Origin: Jeotgalicoccus nanhaiensis
Lineage (GTDB): Bacteria; Bacillota; Bacilli; Staphylococcales; Salinicoccaceae
DNA: 64,000 nucleotides
Direction: 5' to 3'
Assembly (NCBI GenBank): GCA_004570955.1
Contig: SPPL01000002.1
Span: 62,001 to 126,000, forward strand
The notes beneath the pieces are model-generated. The model had not been told where the DNA came from. It made no database searches and saw only the letters and a list, made by a program, of their open reading frames with translations. This document shows, one piece after another, positions 52,954 through 61,392 of this stretch (within the stretch, counting starts at the first letter, position 1; the number at the start of each line of letters is the position of its first letter). Both the position numbers and the translations under genes were made by a program.

Positions 52954-53274
52954 TTAAAGGACAACACCATATCCCCGTTGTCCCCGAAGGTCTGTTAAAG
53001 GACAACACCATATCCCCGTTGTCCCCGAAGGTCTGTTAAAGGACAACACCACATCCCTGTTGTCCCCAAAGTCTCATTAAAGGACAACACCACATCGCCG
53101 TTGTCCCGGAAGCTCTGTTAAAGGACAACACCACATCCCCGTTGTCCCGGAAGGTCTGTTAAAGGACAACACCATATCCCCGTTGTCCCGGAAGCCTCAT
53201 TAAAGGACAGCACCATATCCCCGTTGTCCCCGAAGGTCTGTTAAAGGACAACACCACATCGCCGTTGTCCCCCA
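52954..53274 (-). repeat. 41-bp tandem array G (8 units)
   Basis: Eight units start at 52954 and recur every 41 bp to 53241. The core is GGACAAC, an 11-nt centre, GTTGTCC; extending each arm by two non-pairing bases leaves the same 7-nt middle as other arrays. Units are highly alike. It lies between the convergent DJ-1 and membrane-protein genes. Confidence 0.87.
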
Positions 53275-53290
53275 AAACAGCAATCAATAC

Positions 53291-53323
53291 AAAAAAGACC
53301 CGGAAACGTAAGTTTCCAGGTCA
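53291..53323 (-). terminator. Terminator of the membrane-pair operon
   Basis: Minus-strand GACCtGGAAA pairs with TTTCCGGGTC and is followed by six T. Confidence 0.85.
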
Positions 53324-53335
53324 TCAATCAAAATA

Positions 53336-53986
53336 TTAGGCTGCAGCTTCTTTATTTTTCATCTTATTCACAGTTAGCATGATTACAATTAAAATCACGA
53401 TACATAAGATATTCTTAGAAAACAGCGGTAGTGCTGACATGTTTACAAGTATTCCGACACCAAGTGCAAGTACACCGTATACCGGAAACTTACCTGCAAA
53501 TTGTGCGAGTACTGCGCCAAAGATTGCCGGCAGAACGAACGGAAATACTTCCTGAACACTTTCCGGAATAATTGTTAACAGCCACAGTCCGGCAAGGATA
53601 ACCGGTATCAGTATAATTTTGTTGACCAGTGATGCTGCACTGATGCCAAGTGTTCCAATGATTTCACCTTCGTCAGTTCCCGCCTTGACTCCGACTGCTT
53701 CCTGGCATGATGCGACTGCAGGCAGGCACATGTTTGAGATGTTGCCGGTAAAAAATGCAACATATGTACCGGATACTCCGAGTACAGGGAAGTACATAAT
53801 CGGTTCTAAAAACCAGACGATTGCAACAACTGCTGCATAAGCGAGAAAGCTGTTAAGAATTAATGAGAATCCGGGATGGAATCCCATAACAAACGAAATG
53901 TATAAAGGCATTGCAAATGATATTAATATTGCCAGTCCTAAAGTAATACGGCCCCATTTATGAGAGGCTGCTCTAAATTCCTGCAT
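53336..53986 (-). CDS. Integral membrane protein, partner of the DUF5058-like protein
   Basis: A 216-residue protein with six or so hydrophobic segments. FFTGNISNMCLPAVASCQEA near residue 80 contains two cysteines and is the most distinctive stretch. Some homologues are labelled mechanosensitive channel, but I see no MscS fold. It lies 15 bp downstream of the DUF5058-like gene, in one unit with an M20 amidohydrolase. A two-protein transporter for the amidohydrolase substrate is plausible but unproven. Confidence 0.68.
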   Translation of the reverse strand: MQEFRAASHKWGRITLGLAILISFAMPLYISFVMGFHPGFSLILNSFLAYAAVVAIVWFLEPIMYFPVLGVSGTYVAFFTGNISNMCLPAVASCQEAVGVKAGTDEGEIIGTLGISAASLVNKIILIPVILAGLWLLTIIPESVQEVFPFVLPAIFGAVLAQFAGKFPVYGVLALGVGILVNMSALPLFSKNILCIVILIVIMLTVNKMKNKEAAA

Positions 53987-54001
53987 AAAAACCCCTCCGT
54001 T

Positions 54002-54706
54002 TTATATAAAGAAATAAACTGCAATCAGACTGATCAGTATTGAAAATCCTAGTGACCATTCTTTCAGCCAGTTAATTCCTTTTTTGTTTGCTATATAATT
54101 AAATGTAAGTGACGAAATTACAGCCACTATTGCCGTGAAAATATAAGGTGCGCCTTTTATCATTTCAGCGCCGGTTAACGATCCGAAAACTGCAATCATT
54201 GCACCGCTCGCAACTATGCCCATTAAGTATTCACCTTTTGGTTTAGCTGTTAATTTAGTCTGTATTTTACTTAAGTACGGTGTAGCGAAGAAGGTGAAAA
54301 TCATCCAGCCGGCGCCGCCGATACACAAGGTCCAGACGACGAGGTTGAATATTTCAGGAGTAAAACCATCCCCCGCTAAAGCTGCTCCTGCAGATTGTGC
54401 CGACAGCTGTGCACCCATACTTTCAATCGGTGCAGATCCGATAACACCGATTCTCATCATAGTCAGCGGATTGCCGATTAAGGAAATCAGCGATACCGCT
54501 ACGATGATAATACCGATTGATGGTCCAATCGCAGTAATACTGCCGGTTTTCACTGCACGTTTAATATCCGTTTCGCTGATGCCCACATCTCTTGCTGCTT
54601 TTTTTGATAATGATAAAAACTTTACTGCCTGAAAAATAACCAAGGCCACTATCGCGGAAGCAAATATCCAGACGACAGGGGAGTTGGCAAAATCCATACC
54701 TGACAT
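54002..54706 (-). CDS. DUF5058-like integral membrane protein
   Basis: A 234-residue protein with six predicted membrane segments, beginning MSGMDFANSPVVWIFASAIV. A glycine/serine/alanine-rich stretch (LSAQSAGAALAGDGFTPEIF, near residues 100-119) sits between segments. It matches the DUF5058 pattern. It lies between the M20 amidohydrolase and the second membrane protein, all leftward. The transport role is inferred from this context. Confidence 0.72.
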   Translation of the reverse strand: MSGMDFANSPVVWIFASAIVALVIFQAVKFLSLSKKAARDVGISETDIKRAVKTGSITAIGPSIGIIIVAVSLISLIGNPLTMMRIGVIGSAPIESMGAQLSAQSAGAALAGDGFTPEIFNLVVWTLCIGGAGWMIFTFFATPYLSKIQTKLTAKPKGEYLMGIVASGAMIAVFGSLTGAEMIKGAPYIFTAIVAVISSLTFNYIANKKGINWLKEWSLGFSILISLIAVYFFI

Positions 54707-54748
54707 GTAATCAAACCCCTTTATTTATCTTTCTGTTTTTAAATTACA

Positions 54749-55939
54749 TTAACTTTCAAGGCGTCCTAAAACCACATCTCCTAAAGTTTTCGCACTGATT
54801 AAAAGCGAATCTTCATGAACTTCAAATTTAGGGTGATGGTTTGGATATGGATTTTCCACACCGTCAGGTTTCGATCCTACGTGGATGAAAGTTCCAGGTG
54901 TTTTTTGAGTGTAATATGCAAAGTCTTCAGATCCGCTGGAAGGTTTCGGATGTGTAATCTCAGTAATATAAGAACCGACACTTTCTGATAAAATATCTTC
55001 CACATATTGTGTCTCCTCAGGGTGGTTGTAGGCTACCGGATAGTCGTAAACATAATCCAGGTCGCATTCAACATCAAATGAGCTTTCAATACCGGCAGCA
55101 ATTTTCTTCATCGCTTCGTATGCAGGCACCTTATTTTCTTCATTAAGATAACGAACAGTCCCGCGGAGGGTCACTTTGTCCTGGATAACGTTATAGCCGC
55201 CCGGTGCATCGAATGCAGTAACGGATACTACTACTGAGTCCATCGGATCCATGCGGCGGGAAACGATAGTCTGCGCTTCAGCAACAAAGTAAGCTCCCGC
55301 AACTAGAGCATCGTGTGTCGTATGCGGCATTGCACCGTGTCCGCCGGAACCTTGGATAGTTAAATCAAAATTAGAACGGCCTGCCATTGAATTGCCGGAT
55401 ATCAGACCGATCTCTCCAACATTGAGCATAGGGAAAATATGAATGCCGTATACTTCGTCAAGATCATCGAGTATGCCTGATTCGACAATGCTTTTCGCAC
55501 CGCCTGGCGGCACTTCTTCAGCATGCTGATGAATGAGTTTTATCGTGCCGTTCCATTCATCTTTTAATTCAATCAGCGCTTCTCCGAGGTGGAGCAGGTA
55601 AGCGGTATGTACGTCGTGTCCGCAGGCGTGCATAACTCCGTCATTTTTAGACTTGAACGGAACATCTGCTTCTTCCTGAATCGGCAGTGCATCAAAGTCG
55701 GCGCGGAGACCGATGGTTTTGCCAGGTGACTTGCCGCTGATTTCAACGATAATGCCGTAACCGTTTCCAACATTTGCAGTAACTTTAACATCCTTATCTT
55801 TATAAAAGTCCTCGATAAACTTCGCTGTGTTTTCTTCTTTAAATGAAAGTTCCGGGTTGGCATGAAGATGCCTTCTCGTTTCAATCATCTGCTGTTCTTT
55901 CGACTCCAGTTTACTGAAAAGCTTTTCTTTTAAACTCAT
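54749..55939 (-). CDS. M20D-family amidohydrolase
   Basis: A 396-residue peptidase M20D protein of the hippurate / N-acetyl-amino acid / IAA-amino acid hydrolase group. RRHLHANPELSF (near 22-33), HACGHDVHTAYLL (near 108-120) with metal-binding Cys/His, HAEEVPPGGAKS (near 138-149) and SGSEDFAYY (near 344-352) mark the two-metal site. Likely reaction: removing an acyl group from an amino acid or dipeptide. AAGGGGG precedes the ATG. It leads a unit with two membrane proteins. Confidence 0.88.
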   Translation of the reverse strand: MSLKEKLFSKLESKEQQMIETRRHLHANPELSFKEENTAKFIEDFYKDKDVKVTANVGNGYGIIVEISGKSPGKTIGLRADFDALPIQEEADVPFKSKNDGVMHACGHDVHTAYLLHLGEALIELKDEWNGTIKLIHQHAEEVPPGGAKSIVESGILDDLDEVYGIHIFPMLNVGEIGLISGNSMAGRSNFDLTIQGSGGHGAMPHTTHDALVAGAYFVAEAQTIVSRRMDPMDSVVVSVTAFDAPGGYNVIQDKVTLRGTVRYLNEENKVPAYEAMKKIAAGIESSFDVECDLDYVYDYPVAYNHPEETQYVEDILSESVGSYITEITHPKPSSGSEDFAYYTQKTPGTFIHVGSKPDGVENPYPNHHPKFEVHEDSLLISAKTLGDVVLGRLES

Positions 55940-56108
55940 TGTGAATCCCCCTTTTTATATATGAACATAGTTTATCACTGGGGAAATATAATGACAAATT
56001 ATTTTATGTATTCAGAAATTTAAAGAAAATATAAGTTGTGACGATTTTATGTCTTTATTTTTCCGTTTTCCGTTTATTCAGAAATTTTGAGGGAAAGTAA
56101 AAATTATA

Positions 56109-57344
56109 ATGAACTATATACTTACTTTTAAGGAGTGGATATTTATCAGATATTTAATGCTGTTATTTGCAGGCTTCTTATTTTTAGCAGGCTGCGGAAC
56201 CAGTGACACGGAAGAGCCCGCGGAAGAAAACACTGCACCAAGTGAGGGCACAGAAGAGGATGCCGAGGATAATTCTGTAGAAGACAAGGAAGGTACAGGC
56301 TCCGGTGAAGAAGCTGAAACTGATACAGAAGGCACCGATTCCGGCGAAGATACATCAGATGATGAATCAACGGATGAGACAGAAGATACAACTGGTGAAG
56401 ACAGAGCAAGAGAAGACACTGACAGAGATGATGAAGCGGAAGATGAAGAGTCGAGTACTGAAACTGATGATTCAGAGAGCGACAGTGAAGATGGCATGGA
56501 GGAAGATGATTCATCTGAAAGCTCATCTTCGGTAGATAACGCTGCTAGTGACAGTGCTGAATCGGAATCAAGAGATATTAATTTTGATGTCTCTGAAGAA
56601 TCTTTGACAGGACTTGATGGTACTGAAATGACTTCGATGTTTGAATTGAACTCAGGTATCGGCGAACAGCTGGCGAACGCATCCGAATCAGATGCAGCAA
56701 TTGAAGAAGTGCTCATGCCAAAAGAAGATGTGGCGACTTACTATGCAGAAACATTTATGGTAATTAACGTTTTCGTCGGAAATTCTGACCTTCCTGCGGA
56801 TAGTGATATGGTTGGTCTGACAGCGGAAATAGATGAAGGGGATGAATTTGAAGTATTCTCAGGCATGTTCGATCCTGCGACGAGTTCGATTGTTCCTTAC
56901 GCTTATGCTGATCCTGACTCACTGTTTGTGTATGAAAACGGCATGTGGAATGATTACGGAGGACAGGCTGAAGCAGAAGAAATCTATTACGGTTCGTATT
57001 CCAACCTGCATGACGCCTTTATGGAAAGTGCTGATGTAATCAATATCTCAGAAGATGATGAGAATTATTATCTTCATAACATCGGATCTGAAAATGTCTT
57101 GCATGATACATTCGGCAGACTGTTCAGCGTAGAGTTTACCAATGCTGAATTATCGGAGCAGCAAAATGCTGTAGTCGGTATCGTGGATAAAGAAACGAAT
57201 GAACTGTCACATGTTGCCTATGTTTCAACTGCACCAGGCTTAGTGGAAGGTGAGAAACTGCATATTGAAGTATCATCAGACCTCGAAGATTATGGTGAAT
57301 ATGATGATGAGGGTATCACAGTACCGGAAGGTATTTACGAGTAA
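56109..57344 (+). CDS. Acidic low-complexity lipoprotein
   Basis: A protein of up to 411 residues with a lipobox LAGC (C29 from this start) and then about 120 residues of almost pure Asp, Glu, Ser and Thr. The C-terminal part (about 155-411) is a globular domain I do not recognise, with MPKEDVATYYAETFMVINVF near residue 202. The start is unsure: the ATG at 56109 has only a weak ribosome site, while AAGGAGTGG near 56132 is followed by no standard start before the ATG at 56149. A surface-exposed, extended lipoprotein is clear; its function is not. Confidence 0.78.
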   Translation: MNYILTFKEWIFIRYLMLLFAGFLFLAGCGTSDTEEPAEENTAPSEGTEEDAEDNSVEDKEGTGSGEEAETDTEGTDSGEDTSDDESTDETEDTTGEDRAREDTDRDDEAEDEESSTETDDSESDSEDGMEEDDSSESSSSVDNAASDSAESESRDINFDVSEESLTGLDGTEMTSMFELNSGIGEQLANASESDAAIEEVLMPKEDVATYYAETFMVINVFVGNSDLPADSDMVGLTAEIDEGDEFEVFSGMFDPATSSIVPYAYADPDSLFVYENGMWNDYGGQAEAEEIYYGSYSNLHDAFMESADVINISEDDENYYLHNIGSENVLHDTFGRLFSVEFTNAELSEQQNAVVGIVDKETNELSHVAYVSTAPGLVEGEKLHIEVSSDLEDYGEYDDEGITVPEGIYE

Positions 57345-57370
57345 AATATAAAAGCGTGTTAAGCGGAACT

Positions 57371-57406
57371 TCCGTAATCTATTCATTTAGATTACGGATT
57401 TTTTCT
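57371..57406 (+). terminator. Terminator of the acidic lipoprotein gene
   Basis: CCGTAATCTA pairs with TAGATTACGG, followed by six T. Confidence 0.87.
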
Positions 57407-57573
57407 ATTTCTGCGAAAATCATGCTTTTGTCAGTCAGTTTTCCATTAATAATCTGATTTCGGTGCAATCTTGAAAAAACTGTCCAGATATACATACAAA
57501 TTTTAAATTTATGCGATTTTACAACAACTTAGCTGCAGCTTATATTGAGCTTATCACGAGCTGGAGGTTAAAT

Positions 57574-58287
57574 ATGTCTCTAATTATCATTGCGGGCGGC
57601 CTGGTCGCCTCTTTCCTTTACGCATTGACTCAGTCGGACAGTATTTCCTTTTTAACGAGAAGAAGCCGTTGTGATTCGTGTTTAAAAAATTTAAAAGTCA
57701 CTGACTTGATTCCGGTTATCAGCTATTTAAAAAATCGCGGACGCTGCAGTCATTGCAGTAAACCTGTTGCCTTGAATTATTTAATAGTGGAAGTGCTGAC
57801 GATTTTCCTGTTTGTAATGCCGCTTATCGTACCGCTCAGTTACGATAATATGCTGCTGTATTATCTGCTCGTCAGCATACTTATTCCTCTGTCAATTTAC
57901 GATTTTGATACGCTCCTTATTCCCGTTCATATGCTGATGCTGCTTTTCGTTTCCGGCTTATATTTAACCGGTTTTGAATATATGGATGTACGGATTGATC
58001 TTTTAACCGTGGTGATCCTCCATATTTTCTATATGCTGTTTAAGGAAAAAATCGGCTACGGCGATATTCAGCTGCTTTCCGTACTGGCAGTAATAACACC
58101 CTTTGATTTTTTTATCTTCACCTTTTTATTCACATATATAATCGGCGGAATTTCGATTATCATTCTGGATTTGTTTCAGACTTCGCGTATTACTAAGGTG
58201 CCCTTAGTCCCCTTCATCGCTGCAAGCTTAATCACGACATTTTATCTGTACGCTGATTTTATCGATATATACTATGGAGGATTTTAA
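57574..58287 (+). CDS. comC: Prepilin peptidase (ComC type)
   Basis: A 237-residue A24-family membrane aspartic peptidase that cleaves and methylates competence pseudopilins. Two CxxC zinc motifs (C33/C36, C58/C61) lie in the first cytosolic loop, and the catalytic aspartates are D110 or D112 in SIYDFDTLL and D164 in GYGD. The frame opens at 57511, but the ATG at 57574 follows GGAGGT. Its stop overlaps the radC start by one base. It implies a natural-competence or type II/IV-like pilin system elsewhere in the genome. Confidence 0.9.
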   Translation: MSLIIIAGGLVASFLYALTQSDSISFLTRRSRCDSCLKNLKVTDLIPVISYLKNRGRCSHCSKPVALNYLIVEVLTIFLFVMPLIVPLSYDNMLLYYLLVSILIPLSIYDFDTLLIPVHMLMLLFVSGLYLTGFEYMDVRIDLLTVVILHIFYMLFKEKIGYGDIQLLSVLAVITPFDFFIFTFLFTYIIGGISIIILDLFQTSRITKVPLVPFIAASLITTFYLYADFIDIYYGGF

Positions 58288-58973
58288 TGACTGGAGAACT
58301 GCTTATAAGAGAAATGCATGATTCCGATAAACCCCGGGAACGTTTAATTAATTACGGCCCGGATAAATTAACGAATCAGGAACTGTTGGCCATATTAATC
58401 AACACAGGTAACCGGAATGAATCAAGCATCAGCTTAGCGAGTAAAATATTAAAGAATTTGCAGTCCATCAGAGAACTGAGAGATGTAACTTATGAAGAGC
58501 TGACTGCTATTAACGGCATCGGCAGGGCGAAAGCTGTTACTATACTTGCTTTTATAGAACTCGCTGTCAGAATGCATACCCATTCGAGGGAAGAAGATAA
58601 GTATATCCGGTCTCCGAAAGACGTGACGGATATATTGATGGAGAAAATCAGGTATTACAATCAGGAACATTTTATCGTGCTGTATTTAACGACCAAAAAT
58701 ATGGTCATAGAAGAAAAAACCTTGTTCATCGGTTCGCTGAACACAAGTATTGTGCATCCGCGGGAAATATTTCGGGAAGCTGTCAAACGCAGCGCTGCAG
58801 CTTTTGTCTGTGTCCATAATCATCCGAGCGGAGACCCGACACCGTCAGAAGAAGATATCGAAGTCACAAAAAGACTGCGTGAATGCGGTGATTTGATAGG
58901 AGTGGATTTTCTGGATCATATTATTATCGGTGACGGCAAGTATGTTTCTCTGAAAGAAATGAATTATATATAA
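58287..58973 (+). CDS. radC: RadC-family JAB-domain protein
   Basis: A 228-residue protein with a helix-hairpin-helix (about residues 65-90) and a JAB/MPN-like metalloprotease-fold domain. The metal motif HNHPSGDPTPSEED starts at H177. Despite its name, a direct role in DNA repair is doubtful. It overlaps comC by one base, as a translationally coupled pair; radC next to comC or maf is common in Firmicutes. Confidence 0.93.
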   Translation: MTGELLIREMHDSDKPRERLINYGPDKLTNQELLAILINTGNRNESSISLASKILKNLQSIRELRDVTYEELTAINGIGRAKAVTILAFIELAVRMHTHSREEDKYIRSPKDVTDILMEKIRYYNQEHFIVLYLTTKNMVIEEKTLFIGSLNTSIVHPREIFREAVKRSAAAFVCVHNHPSGDPTPSEEDIEVTKRLRECGDLIGVDFLDHIIIGDGKYVSLKEMNYI

Positions 58974-58985
58974 TGGGGGCTTAGT

Positions 58986-59348
58986 ATGGGACTGGATATG
59001 TATTTACTGCTGGAAGATATTGAGACAGGAGAAATTATAGAGTACAGCTACTACAGAAAATTTAATGCGCTGCAGGGATACTTTGAACAAAATTATAATA
59101 TTTCAAACCCGGGGAAAATTCTCTTAAAAGAAAATATTATTTCAGATTTATATCTCAGGCTGAATGAAATCCGCTATTCTCCTGAAAAAGCCAACTTGCT
59201 GCTGCCGTCATATCCGGGGCCATTTTTCGGCAGTTATGAGTATGACAGACTGTACCATTCTTATATCAATCAGGCAGCTATGGATTTCTATCATGCGAAG
59301 TTTATCGATTATAAAAAGTACAGCTTATATTATGCCTCGGACTGGTGA
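58986..59348 (+). CDS. Hypothetical protein beginning MGLDMYL
   Basis: A 120-residue, tyrosine-rich soluble protein. The MGLDMYL start followed by a glutamate-rich strand is shared with small proteins often found in phages and plasmids, but I cannot assign a function. GGGGGCTTAGT lies before the ATG, 12 bp after radC on the same strand, so it may be co-transcribed. Confidence 0.7.
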   Translation: MGLDMYLLLEDIETGEIIEYSYYRKFNALQGYFEQNYNISNPGKILLKENIISDLYLRLNEIRYSPEKANLLLPSYPGPFFGSYEYDRLYHSYINQAAMDFYHAKFIDYKKYSLYYASDW

Positions 59349-59359
59349 AAATATAATTT

Positions 59360-59410
59360 TATAAATAAGCATAAGGGAACTGGCAGTCAGTCTCCCTTAT
59401 GCTTATTAGT
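59360..59410. terminator. Bidirectional terminator
   Basis: AAATAAGCATAAGGGA pairs with TCCCTTATGCTTATT around a 14-nt loop. It lies between convergent genes and overlaps the end of the K+ channel gene. Confidence 0.8.
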
Positions 59411-59800
59411 AATTTCGCTGATAAATATGACAGTAGGCATAACGATGCCGAGAAAGCCTTCAAAGAGCGAGATGTAACGAATCGGGCCGATGGGATTCAA
59501 GTCTCCGTACCCAATAGACAGGAGAGTTACTCCGCTGTAGTAAATCATTTCAGCAAAGTTATGATCCTTCATCACAGACCCCTGATTGCTGTCAATTAGT
59601 ATCGGCGAAGAAAATGACATAATATAGTAAATGACAGCAAAGATTAAAGTCAAGGAAATCATAACGGTAAAGATATAAAGGTAAAGCGGCCATTGCAGCG
59701 CAAAGTTATGAGTATCTTTCATCTCGCCTTTCTTCTTTGCGAAAACCCCGATTTGAAAAAGGAAAAACAAGATGAAAATGGTTAAAATCGCATGAGACAT
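59387..59800 (-). CDS. Two-segment potassium channel
   Basis: A 137-residue ion channel with a short first hydrophobic segment, a second near residues 39-62, a pore loop and a last segment near 108-130. The selectivity filter TLLSIGYGD is at residues 92-100. There is no RCK or cyclic-nucleotide domain, so gating is not evident. GGAGGG precedes the ATG. K+ movement is well supported by the filter. Confidence 0.9.
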   Translation of the reverse strand: MSHAILTIFILFFLFQIGVFAKKKGEMKDTHNFALQWPLYLYIFTVMISLTLIFAVIYYIMSFSSPILIDSNQGSVMKDHNFAEMIYYSGVTLLSIGYGDLNPIGPIRYISLFEGFLGIVMPTVIFISEITNKHKGD

Positions 59801-59911
59801 GAAAACCCTCCTGATAGATTTTATCAGTGTAAATATTCTTTATTTCCCTGTAGAGCAGATGATAAAACCTGTCAGCAATGTTCGGACTCATGATCAGAAG
59901 AAAATGAATAA

Positions 59912-60328
59912 TTAATCGTATATAATATTTTTGCCCTGCTTAGCCAGTTCTTCCAGTGAAGACAGCATATGATTAATCTGTTCTTCTGTATGCCTCTCCC
60001 ATGAACCCAGCTCTGCAACTATCTTAAGCGGAAAACGTGACCGGTAAGAACGGGTCGGGTTGCCGGGAAATCTTTTATCTGTCAAATTCGGATCATTTTC
60101 AAATTCACCTGTCGGTTCTACGATGTAAATTCTTTCTTTATGGTCAGATAACGCCAATTCAGCTCCCCATTTAGCAGCTTCTAATGTTGCAGTGAAATAA
60201 ATATAATTAGATTTTTTGTTCTGGAAATTAGACCTGTAATCAGGTTCCAGAAACTCCCCAATATTTAATGCTGCTTTTGTACCGTGAAAAAATGGACCTT
60301 GATCTAAGATATCTTTATTATCCTTCAT
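59912..60328 (-). CDS. arr: Rifamycin ADP-ribosyltransferase Arr
   Basis: A 138-residue protein matching Arr, which inactivates rifampicin by adding ADP-ribose from NAD+. GPFFHGTKA (11-19), YFTATLEAAKWGAELA (44-59), IYIVEPTGEFENDPN (67-81) and TDKRFPGNPTRSYRS (83-97) include the NAD-binding histidine and the essential D84. An upstream GTG at 60340 overlaps the ribosome site; the ATG at 60328 follows GAGAGGTG properly. It is a single gene with no mobile element adjoining. Whether it confers resistance cannot be judged from sequence. Confidence 0.9.
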   Translation of the reverse strand: MKDNKDILDQGPFFHGTKAALNIGEFLEPDYRSNFQNKKSNYIYFTATLEAAKWGAELALSDHKERIYIVEPTGEFENDPNLTDKRFPGNPTRSYRSRFPLKIVAELGSWERHTEEQINHMLSSLEELAKQGKNIIYD

Positions 60329-60473
60329 TGCTGCATGCACCTCTCATTATTTAATTGATAACTAACAGTATAACTGGCAGAACAGTGGAAATGCAGTCTG
60401 TTAAGTTCAAAAATATATATGTATAATAAAAACGAAGAGGATTTAAATTATATTTTAAAGCGGAGGAATTTAT

Positions 60474-61322
60474 ATGCAGTACGCAGAACTTAACAATGGT
60501 TTAAAAATGCCGATTGAAGGCTACGGTGTTTTCCAAGTTGACCCGAAAGAAACAGAACGCTGTGTGCTCGATGCACTTGAGACCGGTTACCGCAGCCTAG
60601 ATACTGCAGCGACCTACGGTAATGAAGAAGGCGTTGGTAAGGCAATTAAAAAGAGCGGAGTAGTCCGTGAAGAAATTTTCCTGACTAGCAAGCTGTGGGT
60701 TGCCGACCAGGGATACGACAAAGCTAAAAAAGCATTTGAAAAAACTTTGGACAAGTTAGGAACAGACTACCTTGATTTGTATTTAATACATCAGCCGCTC
60801 GGAGATTATTACGGCTCATGGCGTGCTATGGAAGAACTTTATAAAGAAGGTAAAATTAAAGCAATCGGTGTGTCGAACTTTGATTCAACACGTCTCGTAG
60901 ATTTAATAATTAATAATGAAGTCGTTCCGGCAGTAAATCAGATTGAGCTTCATCCTTTCCTGCAACAAAAAGAAGCTCAAAAAGTAATGCAAGAGTACGG
61001 AGTGAAAGTTGAATCATGGGGACCGCTCGCTGAAGCGAAACATGATATTCTAAAAGATGAAATGTTGAAGAAAATCGCGGATAAATATAATAAGACTGTT
61101 GCTCAGGTTATTTTAAGATGGCATCTTGAGCAGGGGATTATCATTATTCCAAAATCGGTTCGCAAAGAACGCATGGAAGAAAATCTTGATGTTCATGATT
61201 TTTCACTTGATAAAGCTGATATGGAAGAAATTGCAGCTCTTGACGGCAAATATCCGCGGATTGTCGATTATAATATTATGGACATTGTGACAGGCATGAA
61301 TTCCTCGAAAACACCGGAATAA
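60474..61322 (+). CDS. Aldo/keto reductase
   Basis: A 282-residue NADPH-dependent TIM-barrel reductase of the AKR5-like group (2,5-diketo-gluconate reductase-like). The catalytic tetrad is D43, Y48, K73 and H106 (SLDTAATYGN, TSKLW, YLIHQP). IIIPKSVRKERMEEN near residue 222 binds the cofactor phosphate. GGAGG precedes the ATG. Likely substrates are small aldehydes, methylglyoxal or keto-sugars. Confidence 0.92.
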   Translation: MQYAELNNGLKMPIEGYGVFQVDPKETERCVLDALETGYRSLDTAATYGNEEGVGKAIKKSGVVREEIFLTSKLWVADQGYDKAKKAFEKTLDKLGTDYLDLYLIHQPLGDYYGSWRAMEELYKEGKIKAIGVSNFDSTRLVDLIINNEVVPAVNQIELHPFLQQKEAQKVMQEYGVKVESWGPLAEAKHDILKDEMLKKIADKYNKTVAQVILRWHLEQGIIIIPKSVRKERMEENLDVHDFSLDKADMEEIAALDGKYPRIVDYNIMDIVTGMNSSKTPE

Positions 61323-61392
61323 TATCTGCCATTGAGCTTCTGTGTATTAAGTTACGATTGTTATAAATCAATTTACAGATAGGGGCGGTAGA

